64,000 nt of DNA, from NCBI RefSeq assembly GCF_003086295.3, contig NC_092055.1:122489484-122553483 (forward strand). Direction: 5' to 3'. The DNA is from Arachis hypogaea (lineage: Eukaryota > Streptophyta > Magnoliopsida > Fabales > Fabaceae). Shown here piece after piece: positions 33,492 through 47,777 of this stretch. Below the pieces are notes generated by a model that saw only the letters and a list, made by a program, of their open reading frames with translations, made no database searches and was not told where the DNA came from. Numbering within the stretch: position 1 is the first letter of the stretch; each line of letters begins with the position of its first letter. Position numbers and translations under genes: made by a program.

Positions 33492-33855
33492 ATTACTGAC
33501 TAAATTTGAACCAAATAGAAAATAAAGCCAAATATTCATGTTTACTTTTATCATATGTCGAGGATATTATAATTGCTCTTGCAAAAGAAAAATAGATTTA
33601 ATAAAAAAATGCATATAAAAATATTGATATAATTTTTAACAAATTTTTTATTGAAATATGTTAATTTACTATATTTAAAATATAGTATTTAGAATAATTA
33701 TATTATTTTAATTAATATATATAATTTAAAAGAACATTTAAAATTTATTATTTTGTATTAAAAGTATTAATAAAAATAATTTATTAGTTTTTCTTAAAAT
33801 GACATTTTCTTTTCTTTTTCATAGAAGAAAGAAGTACTCCTAATTATATATTAAA

Positions 33856-34006
33856 GGAATATTTTCAAGTATACCGGTACATCGGTATTTCAGTAATTTT
33901 TTAACAGTTGATCTTAATTATAAAAAATATATATAATATATATAATTAAGATCAACGGTTAAAATTTACTGAAATACCAGTGTACTGTTATACTTGAAAG
34001 TTTTCC
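33856..34006. mobile_element. Fold-back MITE (copy 2)
   Basis: Same element and same TATATTAAA flanks (33847-33855 and 34007-34015), so it was already in A before the amplification. Confidence 0.85.
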
Positions 34007-34353
34007 TATATTAAATAGAATAATTATTTAATTTTATATCTGTAATATTTTATATTAATTAGCTTCAAATTTTAATAACTTTTGGAATAAATTAATAACA
34101 ATGTAATGCGAATAATTGTTTAAATATAATTTCATTTTAATTTTTGATTCTGTTACCCACTTACATGAACGTTGAAAATAATCTGAAATAAAAAAGAATG
34201 GACTTGTTTGTAACTGCCATGTATTCTATTAACTGCGTGCGCTTCGTGTATCTGTCGCTCGCTCTTAGTGGGCAGCATCATAACTCTGCATACATAAGAA
34301 CCCGTGAAAAATATTTTCATTCCCGTTGATAATTGACTATTACCCTCTTAAAA

Positions 34354-36000
34354 ATGAAAGTGGACAATAATACCTCCAAGTGTGTTGATAAGAGCATCAA
34401 TGATAACCAATCTTGTCAGGTTGAAACCCTCCAGGTGAGATGTGTTTCAATCTAAGTGTATTTGTTATGCACGATTGCAACTAAATATTCTTTAATATTC
34501 ATATACTGTTTTGCAACATTAAAATAACTGACCTTGAGAGATTGTGCAACAATATGAAGGGAGAGGTGGCCATTCTTCAAGTTGCAGTATTGGACCTTGG
34601 AGACCGCCCAGCAACTTCTGATCAAATGCCACCATTGCATGTTCCAGCTGATGCGGTCAAAGGGAAGGAAGTACTTGAGAAAGACTATACAAATGTAGAA
34701 GAAGACACTGATGTCATTCTTGGTGGAAGCGATCCTGAAAATACTGGTACTCCCCTGTATGGAAAATATCAAAAGATAACTATTATCAACCTGGACAAAG
34801 AAATGATAGCACAATCAAAAAATGTCAACTATACTCGTACCTATCTTCGTGAAAAGGTATATCCTTATATTAGCTACTTGTTTTCATTTGCAGCATTCGT
34901 ATATTTTAGTTACTAATTTTTTAATTATTTTTTTTATTAAATTTGTATAGGCGAAAAAAGCATCCAAAGCTGCCTTGAACTTGTCACCCAAAGGTCACAA
35001 CTCAAGTGAAAATTTCTGTTCTGGGCGAAGGAGGGGCAGACCAAAGGGATCCAATGGACCTAGAATACTATCATCTGAAATTGGTTGTGTACTCCCAGTT
35101 GAAAAGAAGTCTAAATTCTGTCCAACTAAGGAAATGCAGTTGACACTACAAGAATGTCAAATATCACTTTATGTATTTGGCCACAACTTATATGAAGGGT
35201 AAAAACATTGAGTTAGCTACTTAACAAAAATAAAACTTATAAATATAAATAAATTAATTATTGATGTCGAATATTTATTTCTGTGTCTTTTGTATTTGTA
35301 AGTTTTTACACAAGTACAACTTTGTTGTATCTACATAGGGAGACTCTATTCAAAAATAAAAATATTGAGATGAGTTGAGCAAATTTTCAGTGTCTCATTC
35401 CCTGCAATGAAGTACACTCAAATGTAAGTAAATACTATAACTTTTATTAGGTTTGTGAAGAATATGCTTTAGTTATTAACATGTTCATTTCCATGTAGAT
35501 TTTAATGTTGACTGCCCTTAAAACAACAATGGCATAACGTATTGATGATCCCTTTGAAGATATGTCCAACAAAATAACAACTTGGTCTCTACCACCACAA
35601 TTTGGGGTAAAAAATTTCGATAACAGACCCTCAAAAAATATGTAGTCTCAATGAAACTAATGATTTATAATAAAAAAAAATTAGGTTGATGCCTTTAACC
35701 CAAATATGCTACGTCAAGAGTTGTATGAAAAGTACAAAAAACATCTGGATGCCGAAGTCTTCTGCGTTAGAATATGTTTTTTATTTTCACCCACTCTCTA
35801 TTTGAATTTTTCATATTTTTTTAGTTTAATTGTCCATGAATCATGTCCACACAGATATATGTTCCATTCATTGACGACATTTTTCACTGGTTCTTGATGG
35901 TAATATCCATTGACGAGGGGAAGGTCTACAAACTTGATTCATATCCAAACCCAAAGCGAGATATCTCAAAAAAATTTGTCATGAGATAGATGGTGATATA
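34354..36000 (+). pseudogene. C48/Ulp1-like gene fragment, copy 2 (3' end replaced by Helitron)
   Basis: Same exon series as copy 1. Exon 1 is shortened: the part encoding HSNTVVDGIVASLK in copy 1 is missing, leaving a donor after CCAG. Exon 3 is open here (KGHNSSENFCSGRRRGRPKG, an AT-hook-like core), unlike copy 1. It shares with copy 1 the TGA in exon 4 (35376-35378) and the TAA in exon 5 (35535-35537). The protease-like exon (about 35855-36000) keeps FHWFLMVISIDEGK and LDSYPNPKRDIS. Helitron sequence follows from 36060. Confidence 0.7.
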
Positions 36001-36059
36001 TTGAATCTTCCTAGTGTATTTTTAATTGTTGATAGCATAGTAAATTATATATTTTTAAA

Positions 36060-36088
36060 CAAGTGTAATAACCCGTACCATGCACGTG
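36060..36088 (-). other. Helitron 3' terminal hairpin (B copy 2)
   Basis: Same end, but one stem base differs (CCCGTACCATGCACG on the plus strand), giving a mismatched stem. The terminus CTTG/T is unchanged. Confidence 0.6.
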
Positions 36089-36754
36089 ATAAGTTTGAAA
36101 TTATAATTTTAAGCTATTGTGTTAAAATTAATTTTAATTATGATAATTTAATTAATAAAAAAATAACTTGTATGCATTTATTTTCTTTTCTTAATATAGT
36201 GTTAATTGTATTAACTATAAAATAGTTATTTAATCTACTTTTTTTTCAATAAATCAGACATATATATTCAATATGCCATAAATAATCTAGTAATACTTAA
36301 ATCCACTAACAAAGTTTTATATGTTGGTTTGTTGTGAAGTAAGAATATATCAAAATCAGCTCAAAATGAAGAACAAATTAATAGAGAATCCTAATGTAGA
36401 AAGTTCTACAACAAACAATAAATAATTTAAACCTACTAAATAACAATTCGACGCTATCCTTTGATACCTGCAAAATATATACATGAAATAACACTGTATC
36501 ACTGTTAGTATATAAAATTATATGATTATCGTAATTATAAAATTGTTTATTAGGAGAATAAAATAATACATATTTTTTATGATAATTTTAATATTCTCAA
36601 GCTATTAATGTACAATAAGAATGCATTATCCATTAGCTCCTAGAATTGCTAAATTTTTTTAATTGATAGTAATAAATTTTAATAAATAAATAGATTTAAG
36701 TAAGACATTTTGTTATTACCCTTTCATTATAGGCTCTCGAAAATTTATCTCTCA

Positions 36755-39734
36755 AAAATTTATCTATATACCACATTCATCGTGCAATTATCTTTTAAGT
36801 GTCCATGATCTTGCAACAGTACTCGCAGACCATCTTTACTCGTTACCCTTGATAACGCAACATACAATTGACCATGGGTGAAAACTGGCCTTCGAAGGTA
36901 AATTCCAACTTTCGATAGAGTTTGTCCCTGGGACTTATTTATTGTCATTGCAAATGACATGATAATTGGGAATTGTCTTCTTTGAAACCTAACCGGTAAT
37001 GTTTCATTATTTGGAATTAGATTCAGTCTTGGGATAAGAATAATACTTCCAGCTTTGTTACCGGTTAAAGTCTTGCATTCTATCACATGATTTCTCATTC
37101 TTCTAACTTGAATTCTCGTTCCATTTTACAAACCATTAGTTTGGTCTATATTCCGCAACAACATAATAGGAGCGCCAACCTTCACAACCAACTTGTGTGG
37201 CGGTAGACCTGAACAATTTATTCCATTTAGATTCGCCGGCGAGAAAGCATCTAACAAAAATTCCATATTTTCCTCCTCAGCACACACAGAGTCTGAACTT
37301 AAGTAGTCTCTTTCTTGTCCAGGTAACCCTGCAGTCATCTTGTTGTTGACATCAATGACACAATCCAGAGTTGGTGCAAGAATTGCTCTATCCTTGAAAT
37401 AATTTTCAACGGATAAATTGGATAACATATCTAGATACACAAAATCAATGAGGTCATCCAAAGATGTCTCAGTGTTCTTAACCAAAATGTCAGATGGTAT
37501 ATGAACGATTGATTCACCATCTGTTGTATCACCAGCCAAACCATCACCAATTTTGAGTAGCCATTCTGCAAAATTTCTGAGTTATTGTATGTTGTTATTT
37601 TCACGTAGTGACAATCTCATGTTTTTTGTAAGCTTTAAAACCTTACAGTTATGCCACAAATATGAAGAATTAATAGAAGACTGAATTATATCTTGCCTTG
37701 AGCCTCTAGGAATCATAGGTAAAATTTGTCTAAAATCTCCTCCGAGAACAACAACTTTACCTCCAAATGGCAAATGAGCATTATACGAATCTGAGCACCT
37801 TAAGATGTCTCTGAGGCATTTGTCTAAAGCTTTGTAACAATACTTACTTATCATTGGAGCTTCATCCTATATGATTAATTTGGCCTTGGATATTAACCTT
37901 GCAAGAGGACTTTCCTGTTTAATGTTACACAAAGAATCTTCATTTATGGTCAAATGAATTTTAAACCTTGAATGTGCAGTTCTTCCATTAGGCAACAGAA
38001 GTGCCGCAGTCCCACTCGAAGCAACATTTAAAATTATACCTCCTTTAGACCTAACTGAGCATGATATAGTTGACCATAAGAATGTTTTTCCTCAACCACC
38101 TTGACTGTATAAGAAGAAAAGTCCACCCATACACCAATTATTTGATCGTATGCAAATTTATGCTCATCAGTTAGCTTTTCTAAATACCCACCTAGTTCAC
38201 TCGCAACAGCATTAACGTCAAAGTTCAACTCTTCCATTATAATTCTGTCTTCTAAGCTGGACACCAAATTTTCTGAAGGATATGACATTCCACAATATTC
38301 TTTCAATGACTTGCCATTTGACTGGAGCAAATCTTCAATTTTTGCAAGTGCAATATCTTTTATTTGGACTTCTGACATCATCAAATCTATATTTTTTCAA
38401 TTTAAAATAACACAATTATTTGAAAAATTATTAAATTAGTCTCTGGCAAAAAAAGTTTGAAATGCATTGTTGAATGATAAATAACACTCCTTGTTTTTGG
38501 TTTAAAAAATGCTTCATTAGTAACATGTCCTTTTAAAAATTATTATTGTGATTAACATGGATATCAAAATTATTATAACATAAAAAAAGGCACACAAACA
38601 ACCAATGCAAATGCAAGTATTGGAAGTATGTGGATTTTGTTGCGGTTTCATAGATGAAGTAGATATGGTATACGGCAATGAATCAAAATATGTATTAAGA
38701 GGAGGAAGTAAAGCAAGTACGAAACTAATATATATATAATCCAATTTTTGAGTAATGTTTTGTGATATTTACTAAATATTATCAGAGAAAGGGAAAAAGT
38801 TAAAGAGAACACCTATAAACAATTTTGCCATATGTATGGTAATTTTACTCCCAAAAAAGGCATTTTGTTAAAGAAAATCACTCTTAAAATTTCTTGTCCG
38901 ATGTTTTTGTTATAATTATAGGATAAATTGAATTCTACCATGGAAAAAAATTATAATAGACTATAGTTACCTTTCATTTGCAATAATCTTCTTTGTTCAT
39001 ATAGTACGTCATGAGAGAGAAAGTTCCAAGTCTTTTGCCAAACAAAATCTGGTCTACTCATGTTATTTGATATTAATAAAACAACAAAATGTCTCCTTAA
39101 AAAAGTTGCAGAGTGCCATGTTCCTGCTTCAGAGATTGCATCAATGAATTCTCTGTCATCCTGCAATAGTCCTAAAGCATAGCATGCATCTTTGAAGGAG
39201 TCATAAACAACACCATCAACTATTCTTAGATCATAAATGACACCATCTTTGAATAATTTTCTAATTTTATGAATGGTAGAAATGCTAATAATGAAACACA
39301 CTTCAAATAAGGATAAGTCAATTAACTTACGTGTAACACTTGTTAATGGAGTCCTTGTGCTAGCTAAATCGGACCTCATTGCATACTTTGAATTTTGGTT
39401 GCTCTCATTTTGTGTGCATATTGATTTGTTAATCAAGAGAACTTGATTATATGAGCTGCTACTGGCCGCAAAACTCTCTTTGGAAATATTTCTTCTCTTT
39501 GCTCCATTGTAGGTGTCTTGAAATAATTAATATTTCAAAAGAATGTAGTATTTGGAAAGAGAAAGAAAGTATGCCATGAAAGAATTGGAATGAGATCATT
39601 ATAATTGGTGATTACCTTGAGGTGCATTCTGTAAACAAAGACTTGTTCTTTTTTTTCTTCTTTGACTGTCCAAAATTATTCTACGCCTAATCCTTGCAAG
39701 TCTTGAACTTATCCTTGAATTTTCACTATCCATT
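36755..39734 (-). pseudogene. Helitron RepHel helicase pseudogene, copy 2 (Rep domain missing)
   Basis: Same structure as copy 1 but with different lesions. The P-loop reads SQGG-stop-GKT (TGA at 38092-38094) after a small deletion near 38131. The Trp of the Walker B WDEA is TAG (37867-37869), and a stop follows NNIQ at about 37582. Conversely, the copy 1 stop after GKTFL is a Trp codon here, and the copy 1 N-terminal stop is Ser. The C-terminal frame 36760-37098 is open and keeps [16 protein letters not shown] and [12 protein letters not shown]. Independent inactivation after duplication is the simplest reading. Confidence 0.85.
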
Positions 39735-41464
39735 GATAAGAGGTTAAAATAACACACTAAAATTGAGGCAATTCAAATTCAGAATTGTTATATATGCAGA
39801 GTATATTAGGAGTATTTAAAAACTGAAGAAAAATGAGTTAGTGGGAATGTGAAAAGTATTTTATTAAGGTAAAATAAGAAATTAAATCTCTACAATTAAT
39901 TCTCTATCTTTAGATTAGGATAATTACGTTTGGAATGTTCCGATGCTTTTATGCTTTTTATTCTTTTTTGCTTGCGATACCCTTTATCAAAAAAATTACA
40001 TTTGCAACCTTAGATTAAAGAAACTTATAGGAGAGATAAGTTTGGAATATAATAATTAATACATCATGTGATAGGAAAACAATAATTTCCAATTCATTGA
40101 TATATACATACATGGAAATATATAATAGTGAACTATTCGGGAAGAGGCCAAAGAAGAGATATACAAATATACATGACATTATTGCTATACAGAGAATAGG
40201 CATTAAAAGATATATGCCTGTAATAAAATATCACACCATGAGCAACTATATTTATGAATTAAAATTATTGATACACCACATTTATTATATTATTATATAT
40301 GAAATTAAAAAACCTCACTAAGTGTCGGAATCCCAATTTGTCATGCCGAAGCCTAGATCTTATAAGCTGAAACATTTAACAGGAGGAAAGAATGAAGGTT
40401 AGTTAAACCTCAAGCAAGGCTTATGCATAAAAAAGCCAGAGGTACACCAATAATCAATGGATTTTGCAGAATGTATAAACCAAAGGTGAGGTACTCAAGT
40501 AAAGCTTGGATAATCAGTCAGGACCGATGTGGAGGTTGTAGGGAGCAGCAGCGCAGATAAACAACGATACTGCCATGGCGAGCTCTGGAAGTAGAAGTTC
40601 GCGGCTGAGTCGGGGGAACAGCAGCCCGTCGATGCCAATGAAGAGGCCATGTAAGGGAAGTAGCATGGGTAAGGGACTCCTGCTTGCTGGGTTGGGTTTT
40701 GGATTACGTTTGGGTTATGTCCTTGTAGCCCACATCACAGGCATTGTTTAATATTACTTTTAGTAAATTTTCGTAAGTTTTGATTTTTTATTAATTTTTT
40801 TTCATAGTATGGATATTTTTTTTTCCTTATGTTTATTGACGTATATTATTGTACTTTTTTATAGATTTTTTAGCACTCATTTCTTATATAAATTTTTGTA
40901 ATTATTTTTATTAATACATATTTCTGTTAGAACCTTATTTTTTTATTTACCTTTGTAGATTTTTATTGTGTTAAAAAATTAGTATATATTTTATATAATA
41001 CTGTTAATTTTATGTTATAAATTTTTTAAGAAAGATATAATTAAATTTAAAAAGAGAGTACTACTGAAAGAGTACTAAAAAACTCTTAACTAAAAGAGTA
41101 CTAAATTTCAAGACATATATTTAAATTTCTTTAAAAAAAACTATAGTCAAGAAGTTTTAAAATAATATAGTTTTGAATTATTCAAATTTATGTTTTGTAG
41201 TCATTTTTGTCTAGACAAAATCTTGAATAATATAATCCAAAATGAAGGTAATCAGAAATCATTATAGCTCGCCCCCATTTAGGGTCAAAGTCATAGATCA
41301 ACAAAGCTTTCTTTAATAAAATGAAGGTAAGATATAAAGTATTATGTCCATAATACCAATGCTATATTTGAAAAGCCTCCAATAATATACCCAGTGTATC
41401 ATATAAGAAATTTGGAACTAAACAAAATAAAAATGAAGCGACTTAAAGATAAGATAGTTCACAC

Positions 41465-44400
41465 AGTAAATCTTTCACTCTCAGCAGCATCAGAAGCAAC
41501 ACCAAAAGTAGCTGTAGGTTTCTCTGTAAAAAAATGAGCTGGGTTTGCAACTAAGGTATGTTTGTCCCAGGTAAAAGTAGCACCTCCATCATCAGCTTCA
41601 TTAACCGTAATATTTTTGCCAGCAGAACTTGAATTCTGTCCAGACGTGATTGGTGTGATAAACTTGGAAGACTCAATGTCAGGTTGGTATTCACCTACTT
41701 GTGAATCAGCATTCTATCGAAAAATTAAGTAAAGTTATCATTAGAGATAAAAATCTAATTAACAATCTCATCATTGTTCCGTGGTCAATACTTCACACCC
41801 TTAAACAAAACACCACCACTTAAATTCACAGTCTATCCACTATTTTGGAATGCTACATATCAACAACTACAAAGAACAGTCCACCAAAGAGATTTTTTTC
41901 AAAGATAGAGTCCACACAATTTATTATAAGGAAAGTGCATCTGAAGTTAGGGTCTTTTATATCATTTGAATATAAGGGATAAACATATAAATGTTAATAA
42001 GAGATGTACATTATAGCCTGCCAATTAATTCAATATTTTGTCAATAGCTGGATGATTTAATAATGTTAATGTTGTCACATACCCTTTTTCACAAACATGA
42101 ATTGGATAAATAATCTTGTTAAACATAAATTGACAAAAAAAAATTTTTGGAAAAGTTATTCACCTTATTCTTATCTGAATAATCAGCTGGAAGTGTTATC
42201 AAATTAGAATTTATAGAGAAAAAGGCATCCTAATGAAATTTTAAAAACACCATGAGTATAATAAAAAATTACTTATATATATCGTACCTACTCTAAAGAT
42301 AAAATACCTGCTCAATACTATACTTTTGTTTGAAGGAATTGATTATGGCCTCATTGTGACACAACTTCACGACTGTGATAGAAACCAATTGGAAAGAATT
42401 GATGTTCTCCAACTTCACAGAAACTTTGAAAAGGAACATTTTATTCTTGAATTTACTTAACTCTTCAGGAAAATCAATCCTATTCCCACCCTATATTAAA
42501 TTCAGATGAAGAACAATAAGTGTCAACAATAAAATGTTAATACATGAGTTATAATGTTCACAAATAGTATATAAATACGAAATTTTTTTAGTACCCTCAT
42601 TATATATTTTGTCCTCAGCTCTGCAGCAGAAATATTTAAACACTCACTACCAATAGTTTCATACACGATGAATGATGCATAGGATTCTTCATCACCAACC
42701 TTCAAATTTAGTGAATACCTATAAATAAAGAAAAAATATATTATCGCGAATCTCATTTAATAAAAACTGGAATAAGGTTTATTTCACAAATAATGCACAC
42801 CTTGGAGTAAAATTCTGTGATTCAGCTTTGCACCTAGAATATTTGTAACCATCCCCTTCTTCTCTCATAGCCAAAGGACAAACATTGCAACTCTTGTACC
42901 ACCAAGACTTTCCCGGAGAAAAATCCTTCACTACTCCAATGGTCACACAAACCGTTTTCTGAAATGCAGTAGTTTAATCAATTAAAACAGTGTTACCAAA
43001 TGATTACACTCCATAAAAAATATGGCATAAGAAAATTTTAGAATCTAATCAAGTTATATAAAAACCTCTATAAGATCCCTAATCTCAAAAATTGGTTTGT
43101 ACGGAGTTTTATTCAAAAAATCATCTTCCTCTTAATATGGAGCTCTTTTCTCAATGCGTGCAACCCGTGTTGGTGTCCCTGTCTCAATAGCCATTATTCT
43201 TTATTCACACAAAATAAAATTTGCGTTAGAATATTGAAGATGCAACCATACACAGCTAAACTTACAATATAACTATAATTTTAATAAACCAACAAAAAGT
43301 CTAACCTTTGTCTGAATTTTTTAACCTCTTCCAAATCAACATTGATCATCAACACAGAGTTATATGTTGTATTTGAGACTCCCATTTTTGCATGCATTAC
43401 ACAAAGAGTAATAACATTAGACCTTCAAAATGAAGATCACTTTACCAAATTATTTTCAAATGAGCCAAAACTAATAGTACATCAACAGAGGCAAAAACAT
43501 AATGAAGAGGAGGACAAAAGTGTAAGATGAAGAAAGAAAAACCAAACGAATAGCTGTTCCAGAATGTCGAAAGGGCGCACGCGGAGACGGACCGGTAAGA
43601 CGCAATGACAGCGGTTCTAGAACGGGGCGGCGATGACAAGCACACGCGATGGGGCTTCTTCTTCAAGTAATTGATTAGCCGCTAGGTTTCTCATAGTAAG
43701 TTAGGGGAATTGCTACCCAATAACGTGACTTTTCAAGGGAGGAGGGGAAGATAGAATTATGAGGGTAGGTGAGGGAGTTGAATCATTGAATGGTTAAATT
43801 AGAGTGTTTGCTTTGTTTATGATTGGGGTTGGGTGGGTTAGCGAGTTTTTGGGGTAAATAGAATCTAGTTGAATTGTGTCCCGTATAAGAAAAAAAAAAC
43901 AAAAGGAGCTGTATAGATATATTTTTTTAAATATTTATTTACGTTAATTTTTATTTTGTCATAGGCTACTGTTACTTTTAAAATATCTATTTAATACATC
44001 ATATGTTAATATTAATAGTATTTTTTAAAAAGATATTTTTAAAAATAATTATAACATGATTATAAATATAATATAAATAAATATGTCAAATAAAAGGTTA
44101 AATCAATATGCTTACCAATGCCCTTGTTGAATTTTGCTAGTTGGATAATTAGTATCTATTTGGTTGTTTGGTGATCATGTAGATAATTGAGTAGTTGAGT
44201 TACAAATTGATCCCACAGTGTACATCTAATTTTTTCCTCATTTCTAAATAAAAGCGGAAATTAAGAGAAATAAGTAATAATATATAATAACAAAATATTT
44301 TGCATATGAATAGATAATTATTACAAAACAAATTATAATTGTGAAATTTTAAATATTCACATACTGCAAATCATGAAGATCAACCACAATGTAATGACCA

Positions 44401-44826
44401 CTTTTTCCTGCTTTTGACCATGACATAAGTTCTCCTTTTTCGGTCAAGAGTCCAATAACATCTAATTAAAAAAATGAATTAAAAGCATGAAATTAAAAAC
44501 AAATAAATGAACAACACAATAATAATAATACAAATTAACTACGTACCAAATAAGTTAGCTTTTTCATTTGTTTGTCTCAATATATCAGCATGATCGAGAA
44601 AATTAAAATGATTGTCAGGAATGTTACGATCATCGATCGTATTTACTATACATGACTCCTTATTAAAAGTTATTCTACACACATGTGTAGTCGGAAGATA
44701 AATTCCGCTTGATTCCTCAATCAGAAAATTTGAGAAGACATAAAACTTCCCCTCAATCAAATCATTCTCAAACATCTTTGCCAAATAATTCTTGATTGAA
44801 CGATGAATTTTATCACACTGTAAAAC
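41465..44826 (-). pseudogene. RPA1-like gene of the Helitron, copy 2 (exon 1 and 3' end missing)
   Basis: Same exon series as copy 1; the first visible exon (about 44819-44545) is open. One zinc-ribbon cysteine is lost: the KCSRC block reads KYSRC (TGT to TAT, 42839-42841). The last exon lacks about 137 bp including the stop region (junction near 41468). It keeps a 16-bp stretch near 41638-41653 that copy 1 has deleted. These private changes show that the two B copies have aged separately. Confidence 0.8.
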
Positions 44827-44950
44827 AAATTAAAAATGAAGACTATTAGCACTTATAACTCTATTAAATCGCACTGTCGTTGATTCGTCCAAGGGTTTAC
44901 TTATCAAATAAATTCAAAATATGAACAAAAAATATCTATAAACTGGAAAA

Positions 44951-46457
44951 ATGGGTAGAAAAATGCCGGTTAAGAATTTCTTATAAAAACAACGTTGCAA
45001 GTACAGTCTTAACCGACGAAATTCCCACTATCAATTTAAATTGTGTCACAATTAATAAAAATAAATAACCGGGAGTAGAATCTCGGGTCGTTTCCCTAAG
45101 AGTTTACACAATGTGCAATTTATTGGCTAGGATTTTTCTGAGTAATTTTAGAATTGGAGAATGGGAAAATAAATGGCTAGAAATTAAAGCAATAAATAAT
45201 AACAAGAAGTGGTATGTATTTGAAATTAAAAGCCTTGGTCAGGGAAGAAAATTGGGGTTTCTATCCTTGTTGTCTTTCCTAAGTAGAATAGTAAATATTC
45301 ATTGGTTTCACTTAGTTATCCTCTAACAATTGAAGGAAAGTCAAGTGGCTTCACTAACTCTAGCTCACAAGTACTAGTCACTTTGTGGGGGAGGACTAGA
45401 GTTGGTGAGAGTTGAGTTAGCCAGCAATTCCCAATTACAGATAATACTTGAGTATCACAACTCAAGGAATCCCAATTAATCAACCCCCAAGCCAAGTTAG
45501 AATATCTACTCAATTAATATGAATGCCATTTTCATAAAACCAGAATAGGAGTAAATAAAAGACATGATAATTATGAAAAATTAATTAAATTAAAATTACC
45601 ACAAACAATAATTAAAATGACTCAAACAAGTAATATAAATAAATATAAAAATACTTCAATGCATTAATAAAATTAAAAAATAACAAGATCCAAACATGAA
45701 CTCCAAGCAATTAAATGGAAAAGAGTAATTGAGTTATAGGAGAAGCAAACTATAAGGATGATGACTTCAATTGAAGGTAGTAGCAGCTCTCTCAAAATAC
45801 AATTCAAAAGCAAAACTAGGAACATTAAAACCCTACAGAAAAGTCGGTGTTTTTCTCTCTAGAATTCAAAACTAAAACTAAAACTAAAGTGAAAAGTGTA
45901 AGTGTGTTAGTCTCAGCTCCATCCCTGCCTCGAGTCTGTGTTTTCGGGCTTGGATTTGGGTCCAAATTAGCCCAGAAATCGCCCCCAGCGTGTTCTGTTA
46001 AGTGCAGCATGTGACGCTCTGTCACGCGTATGTGTCGGCCACGCGTACGCGTCGCTGAACCTTGCATCCACCCACACGTACGCATCAGTCACGTGTACGC
46101 ACCGCTAAACGACGCTCCTGGTCACGCGCACGTGTCAGCCATGCGTGCGCGTCGCTCCTCGCTTCTCAAATCTTCAATTTCTTGTGCTTGTTCCACTTTG
46201 ACATGCTTCATCTTCATCCTTTAAGCCATCTATACCCTGTAAACATGAAAACACTTAACAAACACATCACGGTATCGAATGGAAATAAAGGAGAATTAAA
46301 AATTAACAATTTTAAGGCCTAGGAAACATGTTTTCAATCATAGCACAATATTGGAAATGAAATTTAAAAACATGCAATTTACATGAATAAGTGTGAGAAT
46401 AGTTGATAAAACTCACTCAATTCAGTTCAAAATATATCATAAAATAATAGTTCATCA
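44951..46457 (-). mobile_element. Solo LTR (copy 3), first two bases lost
   Basis: Third copy, again fused at its left end to the Helitron segment, with GTATG kept only on the right (46458-46462). It has the full CACGCGTACGC region (46020-46160). Confidence 0.85.
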
Positions 46458-47626
46458 GTATGTTTGATAATTTAGTTTTCATGTTAGTACACATATTGAA
46501 ATGGCTTAAAAATTAAAAAGAATTGAAATGATGGTTTATTTCAATATTTATTTTTGAAACGCAGATAAATAAATTAAATAAACACCATTTTGATACTAAC
46601 GTTTTATAGCAGTGAAGCAATACGTTTTTTCTTTAGTTTCTTAATAGAGAAATAAAATAAATGCACAATTAATTAATTATAATTAAATTTTTATATAGAT
46701 TTTTACAAATATTTCTATATAAATAGTATTTTCATATGGATGGATTTTGTATATAAATTTTTCTTCTAATAAATAAGTTTGAGAAAATAAATAAATTTAA
46801 TAACTTTATAAATAAGTAATCTTTAAATAATATTAGTCAATTTTAATATTGATTTTGTTCATATAATAACAACCTATTTTGTTAATCTTATTTTTTTTAA
46901 TTTAAATTTATTTATTTTATACATTTTACATGTTAAATAACTTAAAATATTTTATTTTTTAAAATTTATTTTTAATTTTAATATTAAATTTATAATTTTA
47001 AGAATTAAAATATAAAATTAATTTTTTAAACTCAATAGAAAAGTGGTAGAATCTACTGAGTCGCTAGTAAAAAGATAAAGCCAATTAAGTGTGTTACATG
47101 TCTAATTAATTCGTTTAAAAAAAAACTAATAACAAAAATAGAAGAACTAGTATTGATTATTTCCCACACAATACATTTATTTGTCAAAACTATTTTTTAC
47201 ATGATATATATTTTAAATATTTTAAGTAATCTCATATACTCATATGTATGATAAGGCAGATTATGTTAATTAATCTATATTGTATGACTCAATCTATATA
47301 TGTATATATATGTATATATGTCATATTTTATTACTGACTAAATTTGAACCAAATAGAAAATAAAGCCAAATATTCATGTTTACTTTTATAATATGTCGAT
47401 GATATTATAATTATTCTTGCAAAAGAAAAATAAATTTAATCAAAAAATGCATATAAAAAATATTGATATAATTTTCAACAAATTTTTTATTGAAATATAT
47501 TAATTTACTATATTTAAAATATAGTATTTAGAATAACTATATTATTTTAATTAATATATATTAATTAAAATAACATTTTCTTTTCTTTTTCATAGAAGAA
47601 AGAAGTACTCCTAATTATATATTAAA

Positions 47627-47777
47627 GGAATATTTTCAAGTATACCGGTACATCGGTATTTCAGTAATTTTTTAACAGTTGATCTTAATTATAAAAAATA
47701 TATATAATATATATAATTAAGATCAACGGTTAAAATTTAATGAAATACCGGTATACTGTTATACTTGAAAGTTTTCC
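47627..47777. mobile_element. Fold-back MITE (copy 3)
   Basis: Third copy with TATATTAAA flanks at 47618-47626 and 47778-47786. Confidence 0.85.

Larger units (their letters stand above)
36060..44950 (-). mobile_element. Helitron-derived segment B, copy 2
   Basis: Second copy, 8,891 bp against 8,963 bp. Same gene order and same truncated 5' end inside the RPA intron. Private deletions include about 17 bp in the helicase before the P-loop (near 38131) and about 137 bp at the RPA 3' end (near 41468). Confidence 0.8.
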
